Assembly (NCBI GenBank): GCA_040902885.1
Contig: JBBDWK010000094.1
Coordinates: forward strand, 17,047 to 81,046
DNA length: 64,000 nucleotides
Direction: 5' to 3'
From: JBBDWK01 sp040902885
Lineage (GTDB): Bacteria; Acidobacteriota; Terriglobia; Bryobacterales; Bryobacteraceae
Part shown: one piece after another, positions 34,401 to 47,600 of the stretch
Layout of the letters: each line of letters opens with the position of its first letter
Numbering within the stretch: position 1 is the first letter of the stretch
The notes under the pieces: generated by a model
Database searches by the model: none
The model's input: the letters and a program-made list of their open reading frames with translations, nothing else
Told to the model about the DNA's origin: nothing
Position numbers and translations under genes: made by a program

Positions 34401-34770
34401 TAATCCCGCCAACACCGGTGACCCGAATCGTCCGAACGTCGTGGGCGATCCCAAGCTGAGCCACGACCAACGCACCCTCGACCGGTTCTTCAATACGGCC
34501 GCGTTCGTCCCGAACGCGCCGTTCACATATGGCAATGCCGGACGCAACATACTCGAACAGCCGGGTTCCGTGAACTTCGATTTTGCCGCCTTCAAGCAGT
34601 TCCAGTTCACGGAGCGGGTGGACGCCCAGTTCCGGTTCGAGGTGTTCAATTTCCTCAACACGCCACAATTTGGCCCCCCGAACTCCCAACTGCTTAACAT
34701 TAACTTCGGCCGCATCACGGAGGCTTCCAGGCCGCGGAACCTACAGTTCGGCTTGAAGATCCGATTTTGA
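31498..34770 (+). CDS. Oar-like TonB-dependent outer-membrane receptor (2)
   Basis: 1090 residues. Signal peptide (LALATLSCALLAQ), then a carboxypeptidase-regulatory-like domain (about 33-115; GLITDPTGAVVPNARVSLQ, LPLRIGEYRIEVEALGF), plug with MPLNGRDYIQLALLSAG and NNYLLDGIDNNN, VDAIQEFKISTNSYSAEYGRA and GVVNATIKSGSNDFHGT, and a barrel ending LQFGLKIRF. Import of a polymer across the outer membrane is the expected role. The sulfatase gene starts 3 bp after its stop, so the two form an operon and the ligand is plausibly a sulfated glycan or glycopeptide. This differs clearly from receptors 1 and 3 in barrel sequence. Confidence 0.93.
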   Translation: MGNTLGLGNALRCFLALATLSCALLAQVETARITGLITDPTGAVVPNARVSLQHLATGTTSTLTTDAQGRYLSLPLRIGEYRIEVEALGFKRAVRSGVTVQIQETAALNFALDLGATSESVDVTASAPLLSTAEGSQGQVIDNRRIVDMPLNGRDYIQLALLSAGTTAHLGGRFQGFSAAGQRTAQNNYLLDGIDNNNVQLAAQGERAEAVKPSVDAIQEFKISTNSYSAEYGRAMGGVVNATIKSGSNDFHGTMFEFLRNEKLDAKNFFDDPDEPKPSFKRNQYGFSVGGPIWRNKTFFFGDYEWTKIRESRTVNNTIPTLAQRSGDFRRFAAIYDPNTYNAASRTRQPFPNNTIPTNRIDRVAAQAANWYPTPQNDNLTQNFLFNPPDSDNVDKWDLRVDHNFSEKDLVYFRFSYQNNFTPASPNLPATAYSSASTDTTNDGRNTALVWSHVFSPSLVTTSRIGWNQLFTNEEPAADKNANAEIGMRGVNQTTPGSPRFAISNYQALGIGPNLPNLNDSQTRQLISDTNWIRGGHTLKFGINFMWTQAFITNPKEGLGVFDFNGNFTRNPSNNSGGQPFADFLLGIPFQTSVARDVYANLRAPLHQFYVHDEWRVTARLTLNLGLRYERNGNFLETRNQQSNYDIDAGLAAGTLPGIVLARAGSRDSRALLRTDKNNWAPRFGFAYTMAPKTVLRGGYGIFFGNYEGTGGGRHLLGNPPNTISVIITTDNITPAFLLQDGVPAGTLDPRNLSNLRLTSFVANPDWPSAQQWNLNVQREVWTNTVWEAGYYGAKGVHLPVRWNGNYALPGAGNVNARRRFTSVVYPETNVVVSPLAIVDRHDYFGNSQFHSLQTRLERRFSGGFTITGFYTFSRSIGDTSGFSAAGTPPGSPQGFQNPLNRRLEKSVDDQHQKHRFVASYLYELPFGRARRFGGGWNRAVDGVLGGWSLGGITTLASGQPQGVTVQGNPANTGDPNRPNVVGDPKLSHDQRTLDRFFNTAAFVPNAPFTYGNAGRNILEQPGSVNFDFAAFKQFQFTERVDAQFRFEVFNFLNTPQFGPPNSQLLNINFGRITEASRPRNLQFGLKIRF

Positions 34771-34773
34771 GCT

Positions 34774-36039
34774 ATGATTTCACGACGCGCGTTTCTCGCG
34801 GGGACGCCGCTGGCCGCTCGAGGTCAGCAGCGTAGCCGCCTCAACTTCCTTCTCATCCTCGCCGACGACCTGGGCGCGGGTGAGTTGGGCTGCTACGGCA
34901 ATACGAAACATCGAACGCCGAATCTGGACGCGTTGGCGGGTTCGGGCGTGCGCTTCGAGACCTGCTACGCCACGCCGTTGTGCTCGCCCTCGCGCGTGCT
35001 GCTGATGACCGGGCGCTATGCGTACCGCACCGGCTGGTATAACTTCATTGGCCGCATCACCACGCGAAAGGATCGGCTGTCCGCGGACGAAATCACCTTC
35101 GCCGACGTGTTGAAGGAGCGCGGCTACCGCACCGGCCTGGCGGGCAAGTGGCAGCTCGGCCTCGTGAGCAAACATCCCACGATGATCCACGATTCGGGTT
35201 TCGACGAGTACTTTTCCTGGGCGTGGAACACAGGCGGGCTTCCCAAGGGCTCGCCGTTTGAAGGCCACGAGCGCAACCGCTACTGGCATCCGGCGATCGT
35301 CGAAAACGGCAGGCACGTCCAGACGCAACCGCACCACTACGGGCCCGATTTGTACAGCGGCTGGATCGCGGACTTCATGAAGCGCAACCGCGAACGGCCA
35401 TTCCTGGCGTACTACCCGATGTGCCTGACCCACGAACCATGGGACCCGACGCCGGTTCCAGGCCAGCCGGGCAAGAAAACCGCCGGCGGATTGCAGGCAA
35501 ACGTCGAGTACATGGATCACGTGGTGGGCAAGTTGGTGCGCGCGCTCGACGATCTCGGCCTGCGCGAGAACACGGTTGTCATCTTCACGGGAGACAACGG
35601 CACCGGCAAGAACGGCAAAGCGACGGTGACCGAGAAAGGCGTGCGGGTGCCGATGATCGTGAGTTGTCCCGGCACGATTCAGCAGGGTGTGGTGAGCCGC
35701 GATCTGATCGATTTTTCCGATGTGCTGCCGACTCTGACTGCGCTTTCGGGTACGCCGCTGCCCTGCGGCGCGACGATCGACGGCCGGAGCTTCGCGCCGC
35801 AGCTCATGGGTAAGAGAGGCAACCCACGCGAATGGATTTTCAGCTATCTCGCCTATGAGCGCATGCTCCGCGACGAGCGATGGCTGCTCGAAGGCGACGG
35901 AAAACTCTATGACTGCGGCAAGAGCCGGAACGGCGAAGGCTACAAGGAAGTGACCACCTCGAGCGCGCCCGAGGTGCTGGCTGCGCGTGCCCGGTTCGAG
36001 AAGATCCTGGCGAAGCTCCCCGCCCCGCCGCGCAACTGA
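34774..36039 (+). CDS. Exported type I sulfatase
   Basis: 421 residues. The N-terminus MISRRAFLAGTPLAARG is a twin-arginine-like signal. The alkaline-phosphatase-superfamily sulfatase fold is clear: NFLLILADDLGAGELGCYG (metal Asp31-Asp32), CSPSRVLLMTGR, with Cys70 the formylglycine site of C-x-P-S-R, GKWQLG (Lys of the active site), and IFTGDNGTGKNG (metal Asp-Asn). It hydrolyses sulfate esters after Cys-to-formylglycine maturation, which needs an FGE enzyme or anSME encoded elsewhere. It is the second gene of an operon with TonB receptor 2 (3-bp gap). Confidence 0.93.
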   Translation: MISRRAFLAGTPLAARGQQRSRLNFLLILADDLGAGELGCYGNTKHRTPNLDALAGSGVRFETCYATPLCSPSRVLLMTGRYAYRTGWYNFIGRITTRKDRLSADEITFADVLKERGYRTGLAGKWQLGLVSKHPTMIHDSGFDEYFSWAWNTGGLPKGSPFEGHERNRYWHPAIVENGRHVQTQPHHYGPDLYSGWIADFMKRNRERPFLAYYPMCLTHEPWDPTPVPGQPGKKTAGGLQANVEYMDHVVGKLVRALDDLGLRENTVVIFTGDNGTGKNGKATVTEKGVRVPMIVSCPGTIQQGVVSRDLIDFSDVLPTLTALSGTPLPCGATIDGRSFAPQLMGKRGNPREWIFSYLAYERMLRDERWLLEGDGKLYDCGKSRNGEGYKEVTTSSAPEVLAARARFEKILAKLPAPPRN

Positions 36040-36069
36040 CTCGTTTCCCGCCGCCCCGGTGGTCCAGGT

Positions 36070-36984
36070 CTACTCCGCCCTTGAGACCACCGCCTCCGCT
36101 TCCACCGGAACCTCCTGCAGCAGGTCCAAAAACGATTGCGCCGCCCGGCTGAACCGCTTGCGCTTGCGGTGGATAATCCCCACCGGACGGACCAGATCCG
36201 GCGCGTGCAGCGGCACCGAAACCAACCGGCCCTGCGCCAGCTCCGGCTGCATGGTGCGGGCCGGCAGAATGCTGATGCCCGACCCAAGGGCCACCGCCTC
36301 CTTGATCATCTCGATATTGTCGAACTGCATCGTGAAGTGAATGCTCACGTCCTCCTCTCGGAAGAAGCGGTCCAGTTCGCGCCGGATGGTCAGGTCCTGG
36401 TCGAATCCCACGAACTGCTGATCTTCCAGATCCGCAGGCCGCAGAACCGGCTTCCTGGCCAGAGGGTGTCCCGGCGGTAGCGCCACGGCCATCTCCTCTT
36501 CGCGCCATGGGATGACGGCAAGCTCCTTGGTCGGCTCGGGGTAGCTTACCAGGCCGAGATCGGCGCGGCCTGTAATCACCGCCTCGTAAACTTTGTCGGG
36601 GCGGAGGTAGTCGACGTGCAATTCGGCGTTCGGGAACCGGCGGATGAACTCGGCCTGCAGCCGCGTCATCTCCGATAAGCCGATCGAGTAGATGGAAGCT
36701 ACGCGGACATCGCCCTGAACGACCGATTTCAGGCTGTCGAGAGCGGCCTGAAACTCCTCTTCGCGCCGGATCACGTCCCGGCAGAGAGCGTGGTAAAGCT
36801 CGCCGGCTGGAGTTAGAGTGAAGGGCCGGGTTCCGCGGTCCAGAAGCGCCACTCCCAGACGCCTTTCGAGGTCGTGAACCTGCTGGCTGGCGGCCGACTG
36901 GCTGATACCGTTCTCAGCCGCCCCCCTGCTAATGCTTCGAAACACTACGATATCCCGGAAGAGACGGCTGGAGTCGAAGAGCAT
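36070..36984 (-). CDS. LysR-family transcriptional regulator, divergent from gltBD
   Basis: 304 residues. An N-terminal winged helix-turn-helix (SRLFRDIVVFRSISRGAAENGISQSAASQQVHDLERRLGVALLDR) is followed by a periplasmic-binding-protein-like effector domain of the CysB/CysL class (VRVASIYSIGLSEM, LGLVSYPEP, VALGSGISILPARTM). It is transcribed away from gltB across a 122-bp AT-rich region, the same arrangement as gltC-gltAB in Bacillus subtilis. I infer control of glutamate synthase, with a carbon/nitrogen metabolite as possible effector. It could instead be a CysL/CbbR-type regulator of other genes. Confidence 0.88.
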   Translation of the reverse strand: MLFDSSRLFRDIVVFRSISRGAAENGISQSAASQQVHDLERRLGVALLDRGTRPFTLTPAGELYHALCRDVIRREEEFQAALDSLKSVVQGDVRVASIYSIGLSEMTRLQAEFIRRFPNAELHVDYLRPDKVYEAVITGRADLGLVSYPEPTKELAVIPWREEEMAVALPPGHPLARKPVLRPADLEDQQFVGFDQDLTIRRELDRFFREEDVSIHFTMQFDNIEMIKEAVALGSGISILPARTMQPELAQGRLVSVPLHAPDLVRPVGIIHRKRKRFSRAAQSFLDLLQEVPVEAEAVVSRAE

Positions 36985-37106
36985 CAGGCCCCCAGGTTAA
37001 CATAAGGAATTCTAATATTCAAGACGGTATAATTTTCTGTTGCCTTATATTAAGAATGTTGCTATATTACGTGAACACCACCCAGCAGATGAAAAAGGAA
37101 TCCGGC
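36985..37106. promoter_or_regulatory. Shared LysR/gltB control region with AT-rich dyads
   Basis: This region is far AT-richer than its surroundings. It holds ATAAGGAATTCTAAT (37002-37016, centred on the palindrome GAATTC) and CCTTATATTAAG (37043-37054, with inverted CTTA/TAAG), both near the ATAAG-N-CTTAT form of LysR-type sites. TATAAT at 37028-37033 is a candidate -10 for gltB. AAGGAA precedes the gltB ATG at 37107 by 7 nt and fixes that start. Confidence 0.5.
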
Positions 37107-41688
<4,582 letters not shown>

Positions 41689-41696
<8 letters not shown>

Positions 41697-43104
41697 GGCC
41701 ACCGGGTTCATGGAGCACACGCGCGAGGCGCCCCAGAAACGTCCGCCATCCGAGCGCATCGGCGACTGGCTCGAAATCTATCTTCCCTTCCCCAACGACA
41801 AGCTTCAGACCCAGGGGGCCCGGTGCATGGATTGCGGCGTGCCCTTCTGCCATACCGGCTGCCCGCTTACCAACATCATTCCGGACTGGAACGATCTCGT
41901 GTACCGCGGGCGGTGGAAGGAGGCGATCCGCGTCCTCCATTCGACGAACAACTTCCCCGAATTCACGGGCCGCATCTGCCCGGCGCCCTGCGAGGAAGCC
42001 TGCGTGCTCGGCATCAACGAGCCGCCGGTCACTATTAAGCAGATTGAAAAGAGCATTGTCGAGCACGCCTTCGCCGAGGGCTGGATCGTTCCCGAGCCGC
42101 CCGAGATCCGCACCGGGCGGAAAGTGGCGGTGGTGGGCTCCGGTCCGGCGGGCCTGGCGGCCGCGCAGCAATTGACGCGCGCCGGGCACCTGGTCACCGT
42201 GTTCGAGAAGAGCGACCGGATCGGCGGCCTGCTGCGCTATGGCATCCCGAACTTCAAGATGGAGAAGCACCTGATCGACCGGCGGCTCGATCAGATGCGC
42301 CAGGAAGGCACGTGCTTCCGCGTCAACGCGCACGTAGGCGGCAACGTTCCGGTCGAAGACCTGCGGCGCGAGTTCGACGCGATTCTTCTCTCCGGCGGCG
42401 CGGAGTGGCCGCGCGACCTGAAGGCGCCCGGCCGCGAGCTGAACGGCATTCATTTCGCGATGGAGTTTCTGCCGCAATCCAACAAGCGCTGTGAAGGCGA
42501 CCAGGTGCCGAACCAGATCCTGGCCACGGGCAGGCGCGTGATCATCATCGGCGGCGGCGATACGGGCGCGGACTGCCTGGGCACATCGCACCGCCAGAGA
42601 GCTCTGTCGGTGCAGCAGTTCGAGCTGATGCCCAAACCCCCCGATCAGCGCGCGGCCGGCACGCCCTGGCCGCTGTGGCCGATGAAGCTGCGTACGGAAA
42701 GCTCGCACGAAGAAGGCGGCGAGCGTCACTGGAGCGTGGCGACGACGAAGTTCACCGGCGACGGGGACGGCAACGTCAAGCAGCTCCACGGCATCAAGGT
42801 GGGGCCGCCGCCGAGATTCGAGCCGATGCCCGGAACCGAGTTCACCATGGATGCCGACCTGGTGCTGCTGGCGATGGGCTTCCTCGGTCCGGTTCGCAGC
42901 GGCATGATCGACCAGTTGGGCGTCAAGCTCGATCCGCGCGGCAACGTGCTGGCGGACGAGAACTACATGACCTCCGTGCCGGGCGTATTCGCGGCGGGCG
43001 ACATGCGGCGCGGCCAGTCGCTGGTGGTGTGGGCCATTGCCGAAGGGCGCAAGGCGGCGCGCGGCGTCGATCAGTACCTGATGGGCGAAACCACGCTGCC
43101 ATAA
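41689..43104 (+). CDS. gltD: Glutamate synthase small (beta) subunit
   Basis: 471 residues. It takes electrons from NADPH through FAD and Fe-S clusters to GltB. N-terminal cysteines for two 4Fe-4S clusters are visible (CMDCGVPFCHTGCPL and CPAPCEEACVLGI). The FAD site is VAVVGSGPAGLAAAQQL, the NADPH site VIIIGGGDTGADCLGT, and the C-terminal FAD contact GVFAAGDMRRGQSLVVWAI. The ATG lies inside the last codons of gltB (ATGCATGGGTAAG), so translation is coupled. Length and domain order are standard. Confidence 0.98.
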
Positions 43105-43118
43105 ATGGGGCATCCACG

Positions 43119-43197
43119 AATCGGCGTTGATCGGCGTTCATCAGCGGCCATTCAAACAGTATTTTGGCCGCCGATTAACGCTGATGAACACAGATTT
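43119..43197. repeat. Imperfect inverted repeat downstream of gltD
   Basis: Arm 1 (43119-43149) and arm 2 (43166-43197) pair across a 16-nt AT-rich loop. Compared in the same sense, 24-mers ending in GGCC agree at 20 of 24 positions. Each arm is itself built from alternating ATCGGCG / ATCAGCG units. Arm 2 read on the minus strand (CTGTGTTCATCAGCGTTAAT) matches a short dispersed repeat I recall from many unrelated bacterial genomes. It sits where a gltBD terminator is expected. Confidence 0.6.
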
Positions 43198-43235
43198 TCA
43201 GGCCGGGCTACAATCAATCTGAGAGGAAGAAACAC

Positions 43236-43502
43236 GTGGCTGATGAAGATCGTGGTGGAAATGTAGTCTGGTTTGTTGCGGGAGTGGCTGTAGGCGCCGC
43301 AGTTGCTCTTCTCTACGCCCCAAAGTCCGGCAACGAAACCCGGCGGTACCTGGTGGAAAAGGGCGAGTCCGGGCGCGAATCCCTATCGGAAGCGGGCAAA
43401 GAGCTTTACGACCGCGGGCGCGAGATTTACAGTAAGAGCCGCCAGATGGCGGACGAGGCAGCGGACCTGTTCGAGCGGGGCAAGAAACTCGTTAAGGGTT
43501 AG
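43236..43502 (+). CDS. YtxH-like membrane protein
   Basis: 88 residues from GTG 43236, supported by GAGGAA upstream and a TACAAT -10 box at about 43209. One transmembrane helix (VVWFVAGVAVGAAVALLYAP) is followed by K-SGNETRRYL and an amphipathic helical tail, the pattern of YtxH (PF12732). Members are often stress-linked membrane proteins of unknown mechanism; some were named gas-vesicle-like without evidence. The MBL-fold gene begins 6 bp after its stop, so the two are cotranscribed. Confidence 0.8.
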   Translation: MADEDRGGNVVWFVAGVAVGAAVALLYAPKSGNETRRYLVEKGESGRESLSEAGKELYDRGREIYSKSRQMADEAADLFERGKKLVKG

Positions 43503-43508
43503 CGACTC

Positions 43509-44381
43509 GTGCCGGAGCAGGAGCAGCCGTCCTCCATCGCGCTTGGCGATTTCCGGATCACCCTCATTCGGGAAGGCGTCTATCACTGGGACGGCGGCGC
43601 TCTTTTTGGCGTGGTGCCGAAGACGCTCTGGTCCCGTAAGCTGCCAAGCGACGAGCAGAACCGCGTCGCCCTGGCTTTCAACTGTTACCTCATCGAAACT
43701 GGCGGGCACACGGTTCTGGTCGAAACCGGCGGCGGGGACAAGATGGACGCACGCGCGCGAGAGCGCATGAAGCTCTCTCCGGTGGCGCGTCCATTTACCG
43801 AAACCCTGGCTGCCGCCGGATTCGACCCTGAGCGGATCGACGTGGTGATCAACACCCACCTCCACTGGGACCATTGCGGCTGGAATACCGTTCTGCGGGA
43901 TGGAATTCCCCGCCCTTCCTTCCCGCAAGCCACCTACTATACGCGGCGCAAGGAATGGGAGCACGCGCACGAACGCCATCCGCGGGACAGCGTCAGCTAT
44001 ATCGACGCCAACTACGATCCGCTGGTGGATTCGGGACGGATGTGCCTGATGGACGAAGACCGCGAGATCGTGCCCGGCGTGCGGACCCATCTGGCGCCGG
44101 GACATAACCGCGACATGATGGTTGTAACGGCGAATTCGGGCGGGAAAACATTCTGCTTCTTTTCGGATCTGGTGCCTACGCTCGCGCACGTCACGCCTAC
44201 CTGGGTGGCGGCCTTCGATCTGTTCCCGCTCGAAGCCATCGACCGGAAGATACAGTGGTTCACCACGGCGGCGCGCGAGAACTGGATTTGCGGCTTCGGG
44301 CATGATGCCGGCGCGGCGTTCGCGCGCATCGCGGGGGAGAACGGGAGATTTACCGCGCTTCCACCCGGTCCATCGATTTGA
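43509..44381 (+). CDS. MBL-fold metallo-hydrolase
   Basis: 290 residues from GTG 43509. The metallo-beta-lactamase fold is shown by THLHWDHCGW (H-x-H-x-D-H), LAPGHNRDMM (His), FSDLVPT (Asp bridging two metals) and a C-terminal FGHDAG (His). It probably hydrolyses a lactone, ester or thioester in the cytoplasm. Its last about 37 codons have a degenerate duplicate at 48242-48361, on the far side of TonB receptor 3. The tail overlaps the convergent hydrolase remnant by 32 bp. Confidence 0.85.
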   Translation: MPEQEQPSSIALGDFRITLIREGVYHWDGGALFGVVPKTLWSRKLPSDEQNRVALAFNCYLIETGGHTVLVETGGGDKMDARARERMKLSPVARPFTETLAAAGFDPERIDVVINTHLHWDHCGWNTVLRDGIPRPSFPQATYYTRRKEWEHAHERHPRDSVSYIDANYDPLVDSGRMCLMDEDREIVPGVRTHLAPGHNRDMMVVTANSGGKTFCFFSDLVPTLAHVTPTWVAAFDLFPLEAIDRKIQWFTTAARENWICGFGHDAGAAFARIAGENGRFTALPPGPSI

Positions 44382-44679
44382 ATGAAAGCCATCTGTGCAG
44401 CCACTGCCAGGCTTCGGCCTGCATCTCCGCGTTGAACTCGTGCGGCGCGTCATACAAAAGGTGCTCGAGCACCTTGGCGCGCGCCCGCTTCTGCCATTGC
44501 CGCAAGTCCCGGAATTCGGCGCGCAGAAACGACAGTTCGACCGGCGCGCGGTCCGCCTGCTGCTGCGCGAAGGGATAGAGGTTGCCGATGTGGGACCCGG
44601 AGGGATTGCCCGCAACCTGCGCATCGCTCGCGGGTGCGCCCGCCGCTGCCATGAAGAGTTGGAACTCGCGCCTAGTCAC
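44350..44679 (-). pseudogene. Alpha/beta-hydrolase remnant with a large internal deletion
   Basis: 109 codons remain open, from GTG 44679. Residues 1-73 look like the N-terminus of a roughly 400-residue exported acetylxylan-esterase-like hydrolase of Acidobacteria (SGSHIGNLYPFAQQQADRAP, FLRAEFRDLRQWQKRARAKV). Residues about 77-98 look like the extreme C-terminus of the same family, including the catalytic-His segment (DAPHEFNAEMQAEAWQWLHRWL begins at residue 77). The nucleophile region and core fold are missing. The join falls at LLYDAP, which can occur at both ends of the full gene, suggesting a microhomology deletion. It starts 1 nt after TonB receptor 3 and its last codons lie in the MBL 3'-end duplication. 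Family assignment is from memory. Confidence 0.55.
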
Positions 44680-44680
44680 A

Positions 44681-47600
44681 TTAGAACAGGAACTTCGTCG
44701 TGATCTGGATACGCCTCGGAAAACCCCGCTGCGCCGTCACCTGGCCGAAGACGCTGCTCGTCGGGCTGCTGTTCGGCGGCGCGAAGTTCGGGTGGTTCCA
44801 GGCGTTGAGGAACTCGGCGCGGAACTGGAGATTGTACCGTTCGCGGATCCGCGTGTTCTTCAATACCGAGAGATCCCATAGATTCGTGCCGTCCGCCCGC
44901 ACATCGTTCAACCGGCTCGGGAACGTCCGATAGTTGAACTGGAGCTGATTGGCGGTACTGCGTTCGAACTGGGCAGTGTTGAACCATTGCCCGACGGTAC
45001 GCTGGCTTTCTGGCAGCGTGATGTCGTGCACGTCCCCGGTGAAGAGCACATTGCCGAAGTTAATGGGCGCGCCGCCCTGGCCCGTGTACACACCTTGCAG
45101 TTGCCAGCCACCGACAAACTTGTCCACCACACCGCTCGTGGTGAGCCAGCGCTTGCCGCGCCCGAAGGGCAACTCCCAAATGGCACTGACCACGACGCGG
45201 TGCGCCCGGTCCTGATCCGAGATGACGTACTCCAGCGGCGAGAGGTAGCCGTTCAGCTGGCTTACAGCCTGCATCGCCTTCGACCAGGTGTAAGCGGCGT
45301 TGAGCGTCCAGCCAGCGGCGAAGCGCCGTTCCATCTTCGCCTGCAATGCGTGGTACGTGGAGTAGCCCTGATAGTCCGTGCTCGTCATACCGGTGAAGTG
45401 CGCGTACTCCGGACCGGAGAGCAAGTAGGCGCGCGATACCGTCTGGCCGGCGAGGCCGGTTCCCGGCAGCAAGCCGGAGAAGGGATTCGGGACGTTCGCG
45501 GTCAGGTTATTGATTACGGGAAGGTCGCGGACGGCCGAGCGGCTCAGGTGTTCCGTCGGAAGCGGCCGGAAGTCCCGCGTCGTCTCCATTGCGCTACCGT
45601 AGTTGCCTACATACGAGAGTTCGAGCAAGACCCGCTGCGGCAGCTCGCGCTGGATGCCGAACTGCCAGCGCTGCTGCAGCGGAGCACGAGGGCTTTCATT
45701 AAAGAATTCAATGGAGCGCCCGGCGAACGTCGATAGCCCCTCGGACGAGCCCGCCGGTTCCAGAATTCCATCCGGGAACGGATTGTCGAGCGGGGCACGA
45801 AAACTGAGCCCGTTATCCAGCGACGGCACCAGCGAGGTGCTTTGGCTGAAACCGAGTTGGATCACGTCGCGACGCTGGTTTCCGAGCGGTCCATAGAAGA
45901 GACCATATCCGCCGCGGAGGACCGTTTTGGAGCCCAGTGAATATGCAAACCCGAAACGCGGCATGAAATTGTTCATGTCTCGCTGGAAGAGCGTGCGGGG
46001 CTGCCCATTAACGCCTGCAAACGTCAGTCCGCCTAGCAATCGGAACTGCTCGGGGGATAGCTCCGCAATCGGGTCGCGGGCGTAATTGGCTCTGACCGCC
46101 GCTTCCAGCGGGCTGGCGGTAGCGAAGTCGTAGCCTCTCACGGACCGGTTGAAGCGTTCGGTGACAGGTCCTTCCAGTTCGTAGCGCAGGCCGAGATTGA
46201 GAGTCAGGTTGGGAGTGACGCGCCAGTCGTCATGGACGTAGAGCGAATACACCGTGGATTGCGAGGCGAAGCTGGTTTTGCGATCCACCCGGCCGCCGGT
46301 CGGCAGCCCCAGGAGCAGAGAGGCTGTGCCCTGTCCCTTGGGCGACGCTGGGGAGTTGTCAAACGGGCCCCTCGTCCAGGTAGTCCCGAATTCGAAAAGC
46401 CCCGTCGAGGCGTTGTGCGGCTCGTACTGGAAGTTGCGGTATTGGCGCGCATCACCGCCGAAACGCCACGTATGCCGCCCGCGAACCGTGGCAACATTCG
46501 CCTCCAGCGTCTGGTTATGCGTGGGGTAGCGCCACCAGTTGTTCGGCGTGCCGACGAAGTCCGTCGAGGTTATGGTTGGGAACGACCGAACGTCCGGCGG
46601 GATCGCGTCCGCATAGCTTTTTGGAAAGCCCAGCGTCGTCAGGTCGAACCCGATGCTTGCCGGATTGGGCGTCTGCTCGATCTCCAGGCGGTAGAAGCTG
46701 TACCGCACGTTGAGGAATGTCGTCGCGCTGAAGTTGTAAACGTCGTCGAACGCGAAGGACTGCTGGAGCCAATTCGAGTCCCCGCCCTGGACCATGTTGC
46801 GAAACCAGCCGCTCTCGCTTCGGTTGCTGAACCGGTGATAGGTGTTGTACCGGCCGTACATGCGATGCTTATCGCTGAAGCTATGGTCGATGCGCCCGAC
46901 GTGGTTGTAATAGTCAAGCATCTCGAGATCGTTCACCCGGATGAGGTTATTGAGCCCATCCGGCGTGCCGGGCGCGTTGGGCTCGGAGTAGTAGCTCAAG
47001 ATATTCTTTGCGATCGGACTGATGCGGCTCGCGGGAATGATGTTGCCCGGGAACGGCTGAATTGTGTACCGGCCGCCGGCGGATGCCGCGCGCGTTGAGG
47101 GGTCGTAGATCTGGTAGTTGGGCCCAAGCCGCAGGAGATCGGAGAAATCCCCGCTGCGCTCTTTCATCGTGGGCACCGTGAGCACCCCTTGGCCATACGT
47201 GGCCCCGACGGGTTCGCCCAGCTCGATGCCTTCGTAGCCATAGCTGAAGAACGTGCGGTCCTTGCCGTTGTACAACCCAGGGAGCCACACGGGGCCGGTA
47301 GCGCTTCCGCCCCACCGGTTGTAATCGTATGGCGCCTTAGGTTGTCCGCTGCGGTTGGCGAAAAAGAGGTTCGAGTTCAACCGTGGATCCTGCAAAGCGT
47401 AATAGGCTGTCCCGTGCAGGTCGTTCCCGCCGGTCTTGAGCGTGATGCTCGTGACCCCGCCCTGCGAATGGCCTACCGCGGCATCGAAGGTAGCGGTCTG
47501 CACCTTGAATTCCTGAACCACGTCCGCTGGCGGCGTGTACCCCGCCATCAGATCCCCGGCGCCCCAGCGGTGGTTGAGCGCTGTGTTCGGAGCCCCGTCG

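Noticed and set aside
32650..34689. Roughly 680-codon frame antisense to TonB receptor 2
   Set aside because: No motifs, charged low-complexity composition, fully inside a strongly supported gene.
31498..36039. Bacteroidetes-type polysaccharide utilisation locus
   Set aside because: No SusD-like lipoprotein, glycoside hydrolase or lyase is nearby; only a receptor-sulfatase pair can be supported.
43236..43502. Gas vesicle protein
   Set aside because: The YtxH pattern alone does not imply gas vesicles and no gvp genes are present.
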